A stretch of DNA of 64,000 nt from Pseudomonas sp. VD-NE ins. Its GTDB lineage: Bacteria > Pseudomonadota > Gammaproteobacteria > Pseudomonadales > Pseudomonadaceae. Under the pieces are notes generated by a model. That model was given only the letters and a program-made list of their open reading frames with translations. It was not told the origin of the DNA and ran no database searches. The DNA is taken from NCBI RefSeq assembly GCF_031882575.1, contig NZ_CP134772.1, positions 2,003,001 to 2,067,000 of the forward strand. Reading direction: 5' to 3'. Position 1 is the first letter of the stretch; the number at the start of each line of letters is the position of its first letter. This document shows positions 35,388-44,714 of this stretch, in pieces. Made by a program: the position numbers and the translations under genes.

Positions 35388-37226
35388 ATGAGTCACGCGC
35401 CAAGCGACACGATTACCTGGGGCATGATGCTCCGCAAACTGCCGATGATTGCCAAAGCCATCCCACGGGTGGTCAAGGGCATGAAGGTGGCCAATGTCAC
35501 GGATCCGACCCAAAGCTGTGGCCTTGGCTGGACGTTCGAGCAAGCGACGCTGCGCAACCCCGAAGGGCCGGCGTTATTGCAGGGCGATGTGCGGCTGACC
35601 TATGCGCAGGTCAACCAGTGGGCCAACCGCATCGCTCACTATCTGAACGGGCAGGGCATCGGCAAGGGCGACGTGGTCGCGGTGTTTATCGAAAACCGCC
35701 CGGAATTGCTAGTGACCATTCTGGCGCTGGCCAAGGTCGGTGCGGTCAGCGCGCTGCTCAATACCTCACAGACTCGCGACACGCTGATCCACAGCGTGAA
35801 TCTGGTGGCGCCGGTGGCGATTGTCGTGGGTGAAGAACTGCTTCCCGCTTTTGCAGCGATTCGTGATCAAGTGACGATTACCGCGCCGCGCACCTGGTTT
35901 GTCGCCGATCAGGACACCTATAGCCATCCGGGCATCGCGCCCGAAGGTTACGTCAATCTGATCAGCGCCAGTGCCGACGCCTACAGCGAAAATCCGCCGA
36001 GCAGCCAGCAGATCTTTTTCGACGATCCGTGTTTCTACATTTACACCTCAGGCACCACCGGCCTGCCCAAGGCTGGAGTGTTCAAGCACGGGCGCTGGAT
36101 GCGCAGCTCCGCCAGTTTCGGCATGATCGCCCTGAACATGAGCGCCGACGATGTCGTTTATTGCACTTTGCCGCTGTACCACGCCACAGGTTTGTGTGTG
36201 TGCTGGGGCTCGGCAGTCAACGGCGCCTCGGGCTTCGCGATCCGCCGCAAGTTCAGCGCCAGTCAGTTCTGGAATGACGTGCGCCGCTATCGCGCGACGA
36301 CCATCGGTTACGTCGGCGAACTGTGCCGTTATCTGGTCGATCAACCGGCCTGCGCCGACGACAGCCGCCACGATGTGCGCAAGATGATCGGCAACGGTTT
36401 GCGCCCGGGCGCCTGGGCCGAATTCAAGACCCGTTTCGCTGTCGAGCACATCTGTGAACTGTATGCGGCGAGCGACGGCAATATCGGTTTTACCAACATT
36501 CTCAACTTCGACAACACCATTGGTTTTTCCCTGATGGCCTGGGAATTGGTGGCCTACGACCATGACAGCGGTGAACCGGTCCGCAGCCCTGACGGTTTCA
36601 TGCGCAAGGTCGGCAAAGGCGAGCAGGGCTTGCTGCTGGCGCGGATCGACGAGAAGGCGCCGCTGGACGGCTACACCGATCCGCAGAAAACCGCCAAGGT
36701 CGTACTGCACGACGTATTTAGCAAAGGCGATCGCTTTTTCAACACCGGCGACCTGCTGCGCGATATCGGTTTTGGCCACGCACAATTTGTTGATCGCCTC
36801 GGCGACACCTATCGCTGGAAGGGCGAAAACGTCTCGACCACTGAGGTCGAAAACCTTTTACTGCAACATCCGCACATCTCCGAGGCGGTGGCTTATGGCG
36901 TGGAGATCCGCAATACCAACGGCCGCGCCGGCATGGCGGCGATTACCCCGGCGGAATCCCTCGCGACGCTGGATTTCGCCGAGTTGCTGAGCTTTGCCCG
37001 GGAGCGCATGCCAGCCTATGCCGTGCCGTTGTTCCTGCGAGTGAAGGTCAAAATGGAAACTACAGGCACCTTCAAATACCAGAAAACCCGACTGAAGAAT
37101 GAAGGCTTCGACCCCGGCCAGACCAGCGATGACCCGATTTACGCCTGGCTGCCTGGCACGCAGACTTACGTGCGGGTCACCGACGAAGTGTTCGCGGAAA
37201 TTCATCAGGGCAAGCATCGTTATTGA
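35388..37226 (+). CDS. Long-chain acyl-CoA synthetase (FATP/FadD6-like)
   Basis: 612 residues, with GGGGAG five bases before the ATG. AMP-forming enzyme: the P-loop IYTSGTTGLPKAGVFKHGRW lies near residue 217, the ELYAASDGNIGF motif near 360, and the adenylate hinge GDRFFNTGDLLRDIGFGHAQFVDRLGDTYRWKGENV near 445. The ..GENVSTTEVE ending resembles fatty-acid-transport-protein-type very-long-chain acyl-CoA synthetases rather than classical FadD. It activates fatty acids to CoA thioesters. Confidence 0.93.
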   Translation: MSHAPSDTITWGMMLRKLPMIAKAIPRVVKGMKVANVTDPTQSCGLGWTFEQATLRNPEGPALLQGDVRLTYAQVNQWANRIAHYLNGQGIGKGDVVAVFIENRPELLVTILALAKVGAVSALLNTSQTRDTLIHSVNLVAPVAIVVGEELLPAFAAIRDQVTITAPRTWFVADQDTYSHPGIAPEGYVNLISASADAYSENPPSSQQIFFDDPCFYIYTSGTTGLPKAGVFKHGRWMRSSASFGMIALNMSADDVVYCTLPLYHATGLCVCWGSAVNGASGFAIRRKFSASQFWNDVRRYRATTIGYVGELCRYLVDQPACADDSRHDVRKMIGNGLRPGAWAEFKTRFAVEHICELYAASDGNIGFTNILNFDNTIGFSLMAWELVAYDHDSGEPVRSPDGFMRKVGKGEQGLLLARIDEKAPLDGYTDPQKTAKVVLHDVFSKGDRFFNTGDLLRDIGFGHAQFVDRLGDTYRWKGENVSTTEVENLLLQHPHISEAVAYGVEIRNTNGRAGMAAITPAESLATLDFAELLSFARERMPAYAVPLFLRVKVKMETTGTFKYQKTRLKNEGFDPGQTSDDPIYAWLPGTQTYVRVTDEVFAEIHQGKHRY

Positions 37227-37323
37227 ATCTGGCTATGGCGCGACTTGAGAAAAAGGGGGTGACAGCCAGCGTCTCGCTCTGGAAACTGTCGGCTTTCCGA
37301 TTGACCGAAAGTGGAGTTGCCCC

Positions 37324-37842
37324 ATGTCCGACCAAAGCCGCCAGATGACCCCTGAAGAAGCTGCCGAATTCACCGAGCAGGTTTTCAACAAGGCGCGCGA
37401 CGGTGATGCCGAGATGCTTGATCGCCTGGTCACCGCCGGTTTGCCGGTCAACCTGAAAAACAGCAAGGGTGACACGCTGCTGATGCTGGCCAGCTACTAC
37501 GGCCATGTCGATGCGGTGAACGTACTGCTCAAACACAAGGCCGATCCGGAAATGCGCAATGGCAACGGCCAGAGCCCGATTGCCGGTGCTGCGTTCAAGG
37601 GCGATCTGGCGGTGGTCAAGGCGCTGGTCGAGGCGGGCGCCGAGATCGAAGGCTCGTCGTTTGATGGGCGTACGGCGCTGATGATGGCAGCGATGTTCAA
37701 CCGTGTTGAAATCGTCGACTACCTGATCAGCAAGGGTGCCAACGCGCAAGCCAAGGACGCCAATGGCGTGACGGCGCTGGACGCTGCACGGACGATGGGC
37801 GCGGTTGATACCACTGCGCAGCTGGAAAAGCTGTCGGGCTGA
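37324..37842 (+). CDS. Ankyrin-repeat protein
   Basis: 172 residues, TGGAG seven bases upstream. Three to four ankyrin repeats run from about residue 40: GDTLLMLASYYGHVDAVNVLLKHKADP, GQSPIAGAAFKGDLAVVKALVEAGAE, GRTALMMAAMFNRVEIVDYLISKGAN. No signal peptide, so a cytoplasmic protein-interaction partner. Pseudomonads often keep such a gene near catalase or oxidative-stress genes, but none is adjacent here. Partner unknown. Confidence 0.92.
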   Translation: MSDQSRQMTPEEAAEFTEQVFNKARDGDAEMLDRLVTAGLPVNLKNSKGDTLLMLASYYGHVDAVNVLLKHKADPEMRNGNGQSPIAGAAFKGDLAVVKALVEAGAEIEGSSFDGRTALMMAAMFNRVEIVDYLISKGANAQAKDANGVTALDAARTMGAVDTTAQLEKLSG

Positions 37843-37928
37843 AATCCCTTCTGATGGACTGTGGCGAAGGGGAGAATGCGCTATCCTTCGCGCCCTCGAA
37901 ATTCACCTTCGCCACAGGATCCGCCCTC

Positions 37929-38459
37929 ATGAAAGCCGCACTCGTCGAACTCATCAGCAAAATCAGCTCCGGCTGCATGGGCGAGGACGAGATCCTGAAA
38001 GTCGCCGACGAAGCGGCACAGGCCTACGCCGATGCCGATGCTTTTCTGGCAGCCAACCCCGACATCAACTACGACGATACCTTCCCGATCCCGCTGGGCG
38101 AGTGGGTCGTGGTCGGCAGCCTGCCGGAAACCGTGCTGTTCCAGGCTGACACTTACGTCGACCTGTTCGCGCAGATCGTTGCCTCTTTTGGCCCGGGCGT
38201 TGATTTCAACCTCAAACCCAAGCAACTGGCCAAGACCGAAGCCCTGACTGCGCTCAATCGCATACAGGTGCAGATGAGCAGCATGAACAAGGAAAACGGC
38301 GGCTACACGCTGATGAACTTCAGCCAACTGCTCGACGACGAATTGCAAATGGTGTTGGTCTTCGGCAACGACGTGCCTCGGGTGCTGGAACTGTGCGCCG
38401 AAGTCGGCATCGCCGCCGCGCCATCGCTCGAAGCCCTGAAGATCGCCGTTCACGTCTGA
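37929..38459 (+). CDS. Conserved hypothetical protein
   Basis: 176 residues from ATG 37929, which has AGGA eight bases upstream. A soluble, acidic protein without a motif I recognise; a central EALTALNRIQVQMSSMNKENGGYTL segment looks helical. The length and clean boundaries support a real gene. Function unknown. Confidence 0.8.
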   Translation: MKAALVELISKISSGCMGEDEILKVADEAAQAYADADAFLAANPDINYDDTFPIPLGEWVVVGSLPETVLFQADTYVDLFAQIVASFGPGVDFNLKPKQLAKTEALTALNRIQVQMSSMNKENGGYTLMNFSQLLDDELQMVLVFGNDVPRVLELCAEVGIAAAPSLEALKIAVHV

Positions 38460-38536
38460 GCGCAATTGCAATAAAAGGGAACCCTGCGCGCGACCGTCTA
38501 TCCTAAAAGTGCATGCCACTATTCTGGAGCGACACC

Positions 38537-38728
38537 ATGGGTTCCACGTTCAACGGTCTGATTGGCCTGATCATCCTTGCCCTCGACATCTGGGCCATCA
38601 TCAATGTGCTGAAAAGCGGTGCCACCACCGGGATGAAAATCGTCTGGGTGCTGCTGATCATCCTCCTGCCGGTGCTGGGCCTGATCATCTGGGCGATTGC
38701 CGGACCGCGCGGCAACGTCAGAATCTAG
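38537..38728 (+). CDS. PLDc_N-domain small membrane protein
   Basis: 63 residues from ATG 38537 with GGAG eight bases before it. Two membrane helices: LIGLIILALDIWAIINVLKS and IVWVLLIILLPVLGLIIWAIAGPRG, the pattern of the phospholipase-D nuclease N-terminal domain (PLDc_N), which occurs alone in many small bacterial membrane proteins. No catalytic HKD motif, so not an enzyme. Confidence 0.85.
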   Translation: MGSTFNGLIGLIILALDIWAIINVLKSGATTGMKIVWVLLIILLPVLGLIIWAIAGPRGNVRI

Positions 38729-38754
38729 CCGCAAACTTCGTGAGCGACCCAAAA

Positions 38755-38845
38755 CCTGTGGGAGCTGGCTTGCCAGCGATAGGATCACTGCGGTGTCACT
38801 GACAAACCGAGTTGACCCTATCGCTGGCAAGCCAGCTCCCACAGG
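38755..38845. repeat. REP inverted pair
   Basis: CCTGTGGGAGCTGGCTTGCCAGCGATAGG and its reverse complement, 30 bases apart, between two co-oriented genes. Confidence 0.85.
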
Positions 38846-38871
38846 GATTGCGGGTTGTCGATGAAGTGAGG

Positions 38872-38901
38872 TTCGACCTGTCATCTTCGGCAACGTAGAA
38901 T
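38872..38901 (+). promoter_or_regulatory. Candidate promoter of speE
   Basis: TTCGAC, 18-base spacer, TAGAAT, 65 bp before the speE start. The -10 is close to consensus, the -35 moderate. Confidence 0.4.
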
Positions 38902-38965
38902 GCGCGCCTTTCCCGGGCAATCGTCCCCACGATTGGCGCCCGCGCATTCATCGGAGCACTTGACC

Positions 38966-39841
38966 ATGACCGTCACCAAAACCAGCGAGTACCTGGAAAC
39001 CCTCTACGAAGGCTACGGCCAGCGTTTTCGCATGGAAAAACTGCTGCACGAAGTGCGCACCGAACACCAGCACCTGGTGATTTTCCAGAACCCGCGCATG
39101 GGTCGTGTAATGGCGCTGGACGGCGTGATCCAGACCACCGAAGCCGACGAATTCATCTACCACGAAATGCTCACTCACGTGCCGATCCTCGCTCACGGCA
39201 GCGCCAAGCGCGTGCTGATCATCGGCGGTGGTGACGGCGGCATGCTGCGCGAAGTGACTAAGCACGCCGGCGTCGAGCACATCACCATGGTCGAGATCGA
39301 CGGCACCGTGGTCGACATGTGTAAAGAGTTCCTGCCGAACCACTCCAGCGGCGCCTACGACGATCCGCGTCTGAACCTGGTGATCGACGATGGCATGCGT
39401 TTCGTCGCCACCACCACGGAAAAATTCGACGTGATCATCTCCGACTCCACTGACCCGATCGGCCCGGGCGAAGTGTTGTTCTCGGAGAACTTCTATCAGG
39501 CCTGCCATCGCTGCCTGAACGAAGGCGGCATTCTGGTGACCCAGAACGGCACGCCGTTCATGCAGATCGACGAAGTGAAAACCACCGCCGGGCGTCTGAA
39601 CAGCCTGTTCCCGGACTGGCACTTCTATCAAGCGGCAGTGCCGACCTACATCGGCGGTTCGATGACCTTCGCCTGGGGCTCGACCAACCCGGCCTACCGC
39701 AAGCTGAGCCGTGAAATCCTGCAACAGCGCTTCATCGGCAGCGGCATCGTCACCCGTTACTACAACCCGGAAATCCACATTGGCGCGTTCGCCTTGCCGC
39801 AGTACGTGCTGCAGGCGATCAACAAGCCAAGCAACGACTAA
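38966..39841 (+). CDS. speE: Spermidine synthase (polyamine aminopropyltransferase)
   Basis: 291 residues from ATG 38966 with GGAG nine bases upstream. It transfers the aminopropyl group of decarboxylated S-adenosylmethionine to putrescine. [14 protein letters not shown] near residue 85 is the cofactor loop, [14 protein letters not shown] the acidic ribose ligand, and [16 protein letters not shown] carries the catalytic Asp. The by-product methylthioadenosine feeds the mtnBDC salvage pathway 5 kb upstream, though the two are not in one operon. Confidence 0.96.
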   Translation: MTVTKTSEYLETLYEGYGQRFRMEKLLHEVRTEHQHLVIFQNPRMGRVMALDGVIQTTEADEFIYHEMLTHVPILAHGSAKRVLIIGGGDGGMLREVTKHAGVEHITMVEIDGTVVDMCKEFLPNHSSGAYDDPRLNLVIDDGMRFVATTTEKFDVIISDSTDPIGPGEVLFSENFYQACHRCLNEGGILVTQNGTPFMQIDEVKTTAGRLNSLFPDWHFYQAAVPTYIGGSMTFAWGSTNPAYRKLSREILQQRFIGSGIVTRYYNPEIHIGAFALPQYVLQAINKPSND

Positions 39842-39859
39842 AGAACACTGCAATATCCC

Positions 39860-39975
39860 TGTGGGAGCGAGCCTGCTAGCGAAATCGGACTGTTGATCGT
39901 TCCCACGCTCTGCGTGGGAATGTAGCCGGGGATGCTCTGCGTCCCAAAAGATCGCAGCCTTCGGCAACTCCTACC
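39860..39975. repeat. Mosaic of three REP-like families
   Basis: In succession: GTGGGAGCGAGCCTGC (39861-39880), ATCGTTCCCACGCTCTGCGTGGGAAT (39896-39921) and AAAAGATCGCAGCCTTCGGCAACTCCTAC (39946-39974). Three repeat families lie end to end behind speE. Confidence 0.75.
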
Positions 39976-40087
39976 ATAGATGTCGTTTTTTTCATCTGCG
40001 CCCGCTGTAATCCTTTTGAACCAACTTTCGGCGTACACAGTCGAGATAGGTGTAAGCCCATTTGCGGGTTTGATCGAGGAGGCACCG

Positions 40088-40321
40088 ATGCAAAAGTGGA
40101 AAGTCACTTTCGTGGACGATCATGGTGAAATTGTCGATGAGGTGTTCGAGCGCGCGGAATGCCCCAGCGATGATGAGGCCGCTCGATTGATCAAGGCACG
40201 GCTTCTGCCCGTCGCCGCCGAACTGGACCTGAATGATCTGGAAGGGCGTACCGCCGATGCCGGGGTGAAAAGCCTGAAAACCCAGAACAGCATCGAAATC
40301 CGCAGCATCACTCCAATCTGA
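40088..40321 (+). CDS. Small conserved hypothetical protein
   Basis: 77 residues from ATG 40088, preceded by GAGGAGG. A soluble alpha/beta-looking protein (MQKWKVTFVDDHGEIVDEVFE then a helical DDEAARLIKARLLP stretch). No family recognised; the strong ribosome binding site and balanced composition support it. Confidence 0.75.
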   Translation: MQKWKVTFVDDHGEIVDEVFERAECPSDDEAARLIKARLLPVAAELDLNDLEGRTADAGVKSLKTQNSIEIRSITPI

Positions 40322-40530
40322 AAATCTTCCTTCATCCGAAGCAACCAGGCCTTGGCAGCAGCTCTATCTTGGGGCTACTCTGCAAGCGAGATCAGCGAAC
40401 GGATCGCTAAGGTCTGGTCTTGTCAGCTACATGCTTGTTCCCGCGTGCAACCACGTTGCCGTCGTACTTTGGCCTAAGGCCCGGGGCGGGAATACGGAAA
40501 GTCTATCCATCTATGCGAGGGGGACGATTC

Positions 40531-40878
40531 ATGAGCACAGCCTATCAAGAAGACATCAGCAGCAATGTTCTGCGCCGCATGAAAGAAGGCGGTTTCGATT
40601 TTTCCCGGTTCCATCCCATCGAGTTCTACGCGATTTTCCCGGACGAGGAGCGGGCGCGCAGGGCGGCAGGCAAATTTCGCGGTGAATCCATCAATGCCCA
40701 GGTCAGCGTGCGTGATGACGGTGCGTGGGCGCTGGAATTAAGCAAAGTGATGTACGCGACATATGACGATATCGGTGACTTCGAGCAGGGATTCTCTGCC
40801 GTGGTTGAACCTCTGGGCGGTATTATCGAAGGCTGGGGCGTGAAGCAGGAGGTGCGCAATCGCCACCGTTTGAACTGA
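40531..40878 (+). CDS. rraB: RraB-like ribonuclease E inhibitor
   Basis: 115 residues from ATG 40531 with GAGGGGG upstream. Matches the RraB family by eye: an N-terminal helix (SSNVLRRMKEGGFDFSRFHPIEFYAIFPDEE) and a ferredoxin-like domain ending EPLGGIIEGWGVKQE. RraB proteins bind RNase E and modulate mRNA decay. The symbol rests on this resemblance. A terminator follows. Confidence 0.82.
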   Translation: MSTAYQEDISSNVLRRMKEGGFDFSRFHPIEFYAIFPDEERARRAAGKFRGESINAQVSVRDDGAWALELSKVMYATYDDIGDFEQGFSAVVEPLGGIIEGWGVKQEVRNRHRLN

Positions 40879-40897
40879 TCTCAGGTTATTTGATTAC

Positions 40898-40934
40898 CAA
40901 CGGCTGACCTCTGGGTTGGCCGTTGCCATTTTTA
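40898..40934 (+). terminator. Terminator of rraB
   Basis: CAACGGC/GCCGTTG arms followed by CCATTTTTA. Confidence 0.65.
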
Positions 40935-40937
40935 AAG

Positions 40938-41009
40938 ATCAAAAGATCGCAGCCTTCGGCAGCTCCTACACAGATTCATGTAGGAGCTGCCGAAGGCTGC
41001 GATCTTTTG
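40938..41009. repeat. Opposed GATCGCAGCCTTCGGCAGCTCCTACA repeats
   Basis: Two near-perfect inverted copies around CAGATTCA; same family as 34541. Confidence 0.85.
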
Positions 41010-41040
41010 CTTTTGCTTTCAAAACATTTCCAAAAGGCAA

Positions 41041-41064
41041 AAAAAAGCCACCGGAGAGGGTGGC
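41041..41064 (-). terminator. Hairpin with T-run on the minus strand
   Basis: AGCCACC/GGTGGCT stem with a T-run only when read on the minus strand; no minus-strand gene lies directly upstream, so its role is unclear. Confidence 0.45.
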
Positions 41065-41420
41065 TAAAAGGGAAGACCGATAAGGAGAGGAAACCGGTCA
41101 GGGTTACAGCGGGGCGGGCTGCGAGGGCAGTCCAGGTCAGTTGAGCTGGCGACTTCGCGGCGCTGTGCGCGGGGAAGTTTTGCAGCGAATGCGCGGATTA
41201 TCCGCAAGCAGCGCCGGGCAGTGAAATCAACTCTGACTATGCTGGTGATAGGCGATGCAGTGCGTCGCAATGAAGCGGGGGCAATCCGGTTGGGGCATTT
41301 GCCGCACAGGAATGGTGCGGTGCCTGCGGCGTGTATTTCCAACCGATTGAAATCAAAGCGTTTATGCCGATGGCACGGGCCTTGCGAAGGCCTGTATGTC
41401 CGGGTGACAAGGAGTACGGC

Positions 41421-42830
41421 ATGATCCGCACCTATTTTGATGAGATGTACGATGCCGGCGGCCAGGTTCGCCCGCATTATCGGGAGTTCGCCCGCTGGCT
41501 GGCCGACACGCCTGACGAACTGCTGGCCCAACGGCGACGCGAGGCTGACTTGCTGTTCCATCGCGCCGGCATCACCTTCACGCTCTATGGGGACGAGCAG
41601 GGCACCGAGCGCCTGATTCCTTTCGACACCATCCCGCGCAGTATTCCCGCCAGTGAATGGCGGATCGTCGAGCGCGGCTGTATTCAGCGGGTCAAGGCGC
41701 TGAACATGTTCCTCGCCGACCTCTATCACGAGCAGCGCATTATCAAGGCCGGAATCATTCCAGCTGAACAGGTATTGGCCAACGAGCAATATCAGTTGGC
41801 GATGCAGGGCCTGGATCTGCACCGCGATATCTATTCGCACATCTCCGGCGTCGATCTGGTGCGCGATGGCGACGGCACCTATTACGTGCTCGAAGACAAC
41901 CTGCGCACACCGAGCGGCGTGAGCTACATGCTCGAAGACCGCAAGATGATGATGCGCCTGTTCCCGGAGCTGTTCGCCGCCCAGCGCATTGCGCCGATCG
42001 ATCACTACCCGAACCTGTTGCTCGATACCCTGAAAAGCTCAAGTCCGATCGACGACCCGAGTGTGGTGGTGCTGACGCCGGGTCGCTTCAACAGTGCATT
42101 CTTCGAACACGCGTTTCTGGCGCGGGAAATGGGCGTGGAACTGGTCGAAGGCGCAGATCTGTTCGTGCGTGACGACAAGGTGTTCATGCGCACCACCGAC
42201 GGCCCGAAAGCGGTGGACGTGATTTACCGCCGCCTCGACGACGCGTTCCTCGATCCGCTGGCGTTCAACCCCGACTCGATGCTCGGTGTGCCGGGGCTGC
42301 TCTCGTCTTATCGCTCGGGCAACGTCGTGTTGGCCAATGCCATCGGCACCGGCGTGGCGGACGACAAATCGGTGTATCCGTTTGTCACCGACATGATCCG
42401 TTTCTACCTCGACGAAGAGCCGATCCTGAAGAACGTGCCGACCTGGCAATGCCGCAACCCGTCTGAACTTTCCCATGTGCTGGCCAATCTTCCGGATCTG
42501 GTGGTCAAGGAAACCCAGGGTTCCGGCGGTTACGGCATGTTGGTGGGGCCGGCATCGACGAAAGCGGAAATCGATGCCTTCCGCGAGCGGATCAAAGCCA
42601 AGCCCCACGCATACATCGCGCAACCCACATTGTCGCTGTCGACCTGTCCGACCTTTGTCGAAAACGGCATCGCGCCGCGCCATATCGACTTGCGTCCGTT
42701 TGTCTTGTCCGGGCGCGAAACCCGCGTGGTGCCCGGCGGTTTGACCCGCGTCGCATTGCGTGAAGGCTCCCTGGTGGTGAATTCCTCTCAGGGTGGCGGA
42801 ACCAAGGACACCTGGGTGGTCGAGGATTGA
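41421..42830 (+). CDS. Circularly permuted ATP-grasp type 2 protein
   Basis: 469 residues from ATG 41421, with AAGGAG six bases before it. Matches the DUF404/DUF407 circularly permuted ATP-grasp family: FDTIPRSIPASEWRIVERGCIQRVKALNMFLADLYHEQ near residue 70, DGTYYVLEDNLRTPSGVSYMLEDR near 155, and VVKETQGSGGYGMLVGP near 360. Family studies predict ATP-dependent amide or peptide-bond formation on an unidentified substrate. First gene of a three-gene operon with alpha-E and transglutaminase-like genes. Confidence 0.93.
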   Translation: MIRTYFDEMYDAGGQVRPHYREFARWLADTPDELLAQRRREADLLFHRAGITFTLYGDEQGTERLIPFDTIPRSIPASEWRIVERGCIQRVKALNMFLADLYHEQRIIKAGIIPAEQVLANEQYQLAMQGLDLHRDIYSHISGVDLVRDGDGTYYVLEDNLRTPSGVSYMLEDRKMMMRLFPELFAAQRIAPIDHYPNLLLDTLKSSSPIDDPSVVVLTPGRFNSAFFEHAFLAREMGVELVEGADLFVRDDKVFMRTTDGPKAVDVIYRRLDDAFLDPLAFNPDSMLGVPGLLSSYRSGNVVLANAIGTGVADDKSVYPFVTDMIRFYLDEEPILKNVPTWQCRNPSELSHVLANLPDLVVKETQGSGGYGMLVGPASTKAEIDAFRERIKAKPHAYIAQPTLSLSTCPTFVENGIAPRHIDLRPFVLSGRETRVVPGGLTRVALREGSLVVNSSQGGGTKDTWVVED

Positions 42831-42842
42831 AGGAAGCTTGCC

Positions 42843-43793
42843 ATGTTAAGTAGAACTGCCTCGGATCTGTATTGGATGTCGCGTTACCTGGAGCGGGCGG
42901 AAAACCTCGCACGGATGCTCGACATCAGTTATTCGCTGTCGCTGATGCCGCAGGACGGTCGCGGCGATGGTTTGCACGAATTGGCCATGCCGCTGTTGAT
43001 CACCGGCACCCTCGACGATTATCTGGAACGTCACGGCGCGCTACATGCTGAACGCCTGCTGCACTTTTTCGCTCTCGATGCGGCCAACCCGGCGAGCATC
43101 TACAGCTGCCTCGGCGCGGCGCGGGCCAGTGCCCACGCCGTGCGCGGGCGCATCACGGCGGACATGTGGGAAAACATCAATTCGACGTGGCTGGAGATTC
43201 GCGGGATCGCCGAACAGGGCCTTAGTCGCTATGGCATGAGCCGTTTCTGCGAATGGATCAAGGAGCGTTCGCACCTGTTTCGTGGTGCGTCCTACGGCAC
43301 GATCATGCGCAACGATGCATTTCGCTTTATTCGCCTAGGCACCTTCATTGAGCGTGCGGACAACACACTGCGGTTACTCGATGCCCGCTATGAAATGGCT
43401 GGCGACCAAGCTGAAGCGGTCAGTGATGGCACCGCCCACGCCTATTACCAATGGAGTGCGTTGCTAAGAGCCTTGTCGTCGTTTGAGGCCTACACCGAAA
43501 TCTATCGCGATGCGCCCGGCGCCCGGCATGTCGCCGAGCTGCTCTTGTTGCGCGCCGATGTGCCCCGCTCGCTGCGGGCCTGCACCGAAGAGATCGATCA
43601 GATTCTCGCGCAGTTGCCCGGCGCCAACGGCCGACCGGCGCAGCGTCTGGCGGCAGAGATGGACGCGCGCCTGCGCTACACCGGCATCAACGAAATTCTC
43701 GAGGAAGGCCTGCACGCGTGGCTGACCGAATTCATCCCGCTGGTGCGCCAGTTGGGCAACGCCATTCACAGTTCCTACCTGGAGGCTGCATGA
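42843..43793 (+). CDS. Alpha-E domain protein (DUF403)
   Basis: 316 residues, AGGAAG six bases upstream, 12 bp after the ATP-grasp gene. All-helical; starts LSRTASDLYWMSRYLERAENLARMLD, the hallmark of alpha-E proteins, and repeats the motif at FIRLGTFIERADNTLRLLD near residue 165. Its function is unproven, but it always travels with the ATP-grasp and transglutaminase partners. Its stop overlaps the next start. Confidence 0.93.
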   Translation: MLSRTASDLYWMSRYLERAENLARMLDISYSLSLMPQDGRGDGLHELAMPLLITGTLDDYLERHGALHAERLLHFFALDAANPASIYSCLGAARASAHAVRGRITADMWENINSTWLEIRGIAEQGLSRYGMSRFCEWIKERSHLFRGASYGTIMRNDAFRFIRLGTFIERADNTLRLLDARYEMAGDQAEAVSDGTAHAYYQWSALLRALSSFEAYTEIYRDAPGARHVAELLLLRADVPRSLRACTEEIDQILAQLPGANGRPAQRLAAEMDARLRYTGINEILEEGLHAWLTEFIPLVRQLGNAIHSSYLEAA

Positions 43794-44593
43794 GACTTTC
43801 CATAAGCCACGAGACCACCTATCACTACGAAGATCAGGTGCGGGCGAGCATCCAGTACCTGCGGCTGACACCTCACGACAGCGAGCGTCAGCACGTGTTG
43901 AGCTGGCAGCTCGATTTGCCGCGCCCGGTGCGCGCGCAACTCGATCCGTTCGGCAATATCCTGCACGTGCTGACCATGGATGAACCGCACGAGGCGATCA
44001 TCATCGGTGCGCGAGGTCAGGTTGATATCGATGAGCTCCGCGAGGCCGAGCATGAGAGCCAGTCGGCGCTGCCGTTCCTGCGCTTTACCCGGTTGACCGA
44101 GGCGGATGAGGCGTTGCGCGCGTTTGCCGAGAGGTCCTGCAAACAGCGGCGGGATCGCACGGCGTTGATTGATTTGATGCACGGTTTGAATCAGCACATG
44201 ACTTACACGCCGGGTTCCACCGAGGTCGATACCAGCGCCGCTGAGGCCTTCGCCGGGCGTGCGGGTGTTTGCCAGGATCATGCTCACGCATTTCTGGCAT
44301 GCGCACGCAGCCTCGGGATTCCGTCGCGTTATGTATCAGGGTATTTGTACAGCGAAGATTGCGAGCATCTGGCCAGTCACGCCTGGGCCGAAGCGTGGCT
44401 GGATGACGCTTGGTACAGCTTTGACGTAACCAATCAACTGGCGCGGCCGGAGCGGCACCTGAAACTGGCGGTGGGCCTGGATTATCTGGATGCCTGCCCG
44501 GTGCGCGGCATGCGTCGGGGCGGTGGGTGTGAGCAGATGCACGCGAAAGTGTTCGTCTCGCCGACCCCCGTGATCTCCGTCCAGCAACAATAG
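43790..44593 (+). CDS. Transglutaminase-like cysteine protease/transferase
   Basis: 267 residues from ATG 43790, overlapping the alpha-E stop by ATGA. An N-terminal beta domain (LSISHETTYHYEDQVRASIQYLRL) is followed by the transglutaminase core: GRAGVCQDHAHAFLACARSLGIPSRYVSGY holds the catalytic Cys, ASHAWAEAWL the His and SFDVTNQ the Asp. The triad is complete. It may process or ligate the product of the neighbouring ATP-grasp enzyme. Cytoplasmic, as no signal is seen. Confidence 0.94.
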   Translation: MRLSISHETTYHYEDQVRASIQYLRLTPHDSERQHVLSWQLDLPRPVRAQLDPFGNILHVLTMDEPHEAIIIGARGQVDIDELREAEHESQSALPFLRFTRLTEADEALRAFAERSCKQRRDRTALIDLMHGLNQHMTYTPGSTEVDTSAAEAFAGRAGVCQDHAHAFLACARSLGIPSRYVSGYLYSEDCEHLASHAWAEAWLDDAWYSFDVTNQLARPERHLKLAVGLDYLDACPVRGMRRGGGCEQMHAKVFVSPTPVISVQQQ

Positions 44594-44607
44594 ATTCGGG
44601 ATACCCC

Positions 44608-44690
44608 TATCGCTGGCAAGCCAGCTCCCACAGGATGACCGCTGATTCGAACTCTGCGCATACCCTGTGGGAGCTGGCTTGCCAGCGAAG
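44608..44690. repeat. REP inverted pair
   Basis: CTATCGCTGGCAAGCCAGCTCCCACAGG and its inverse around a 27-base centre, between convergent genes. Confidence 0.85.
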
Positions 44691-44714
44691 TGGCCAGTCA
44701 TAACACTCTAAGGC

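Noticed and set aside
35140..35391. 83-codon plus-strand reading before the acyl-CoA synthetase
   Set aside because: No ribosome binding site, composition not protein-like, overlaps the well-supported start at 35388.
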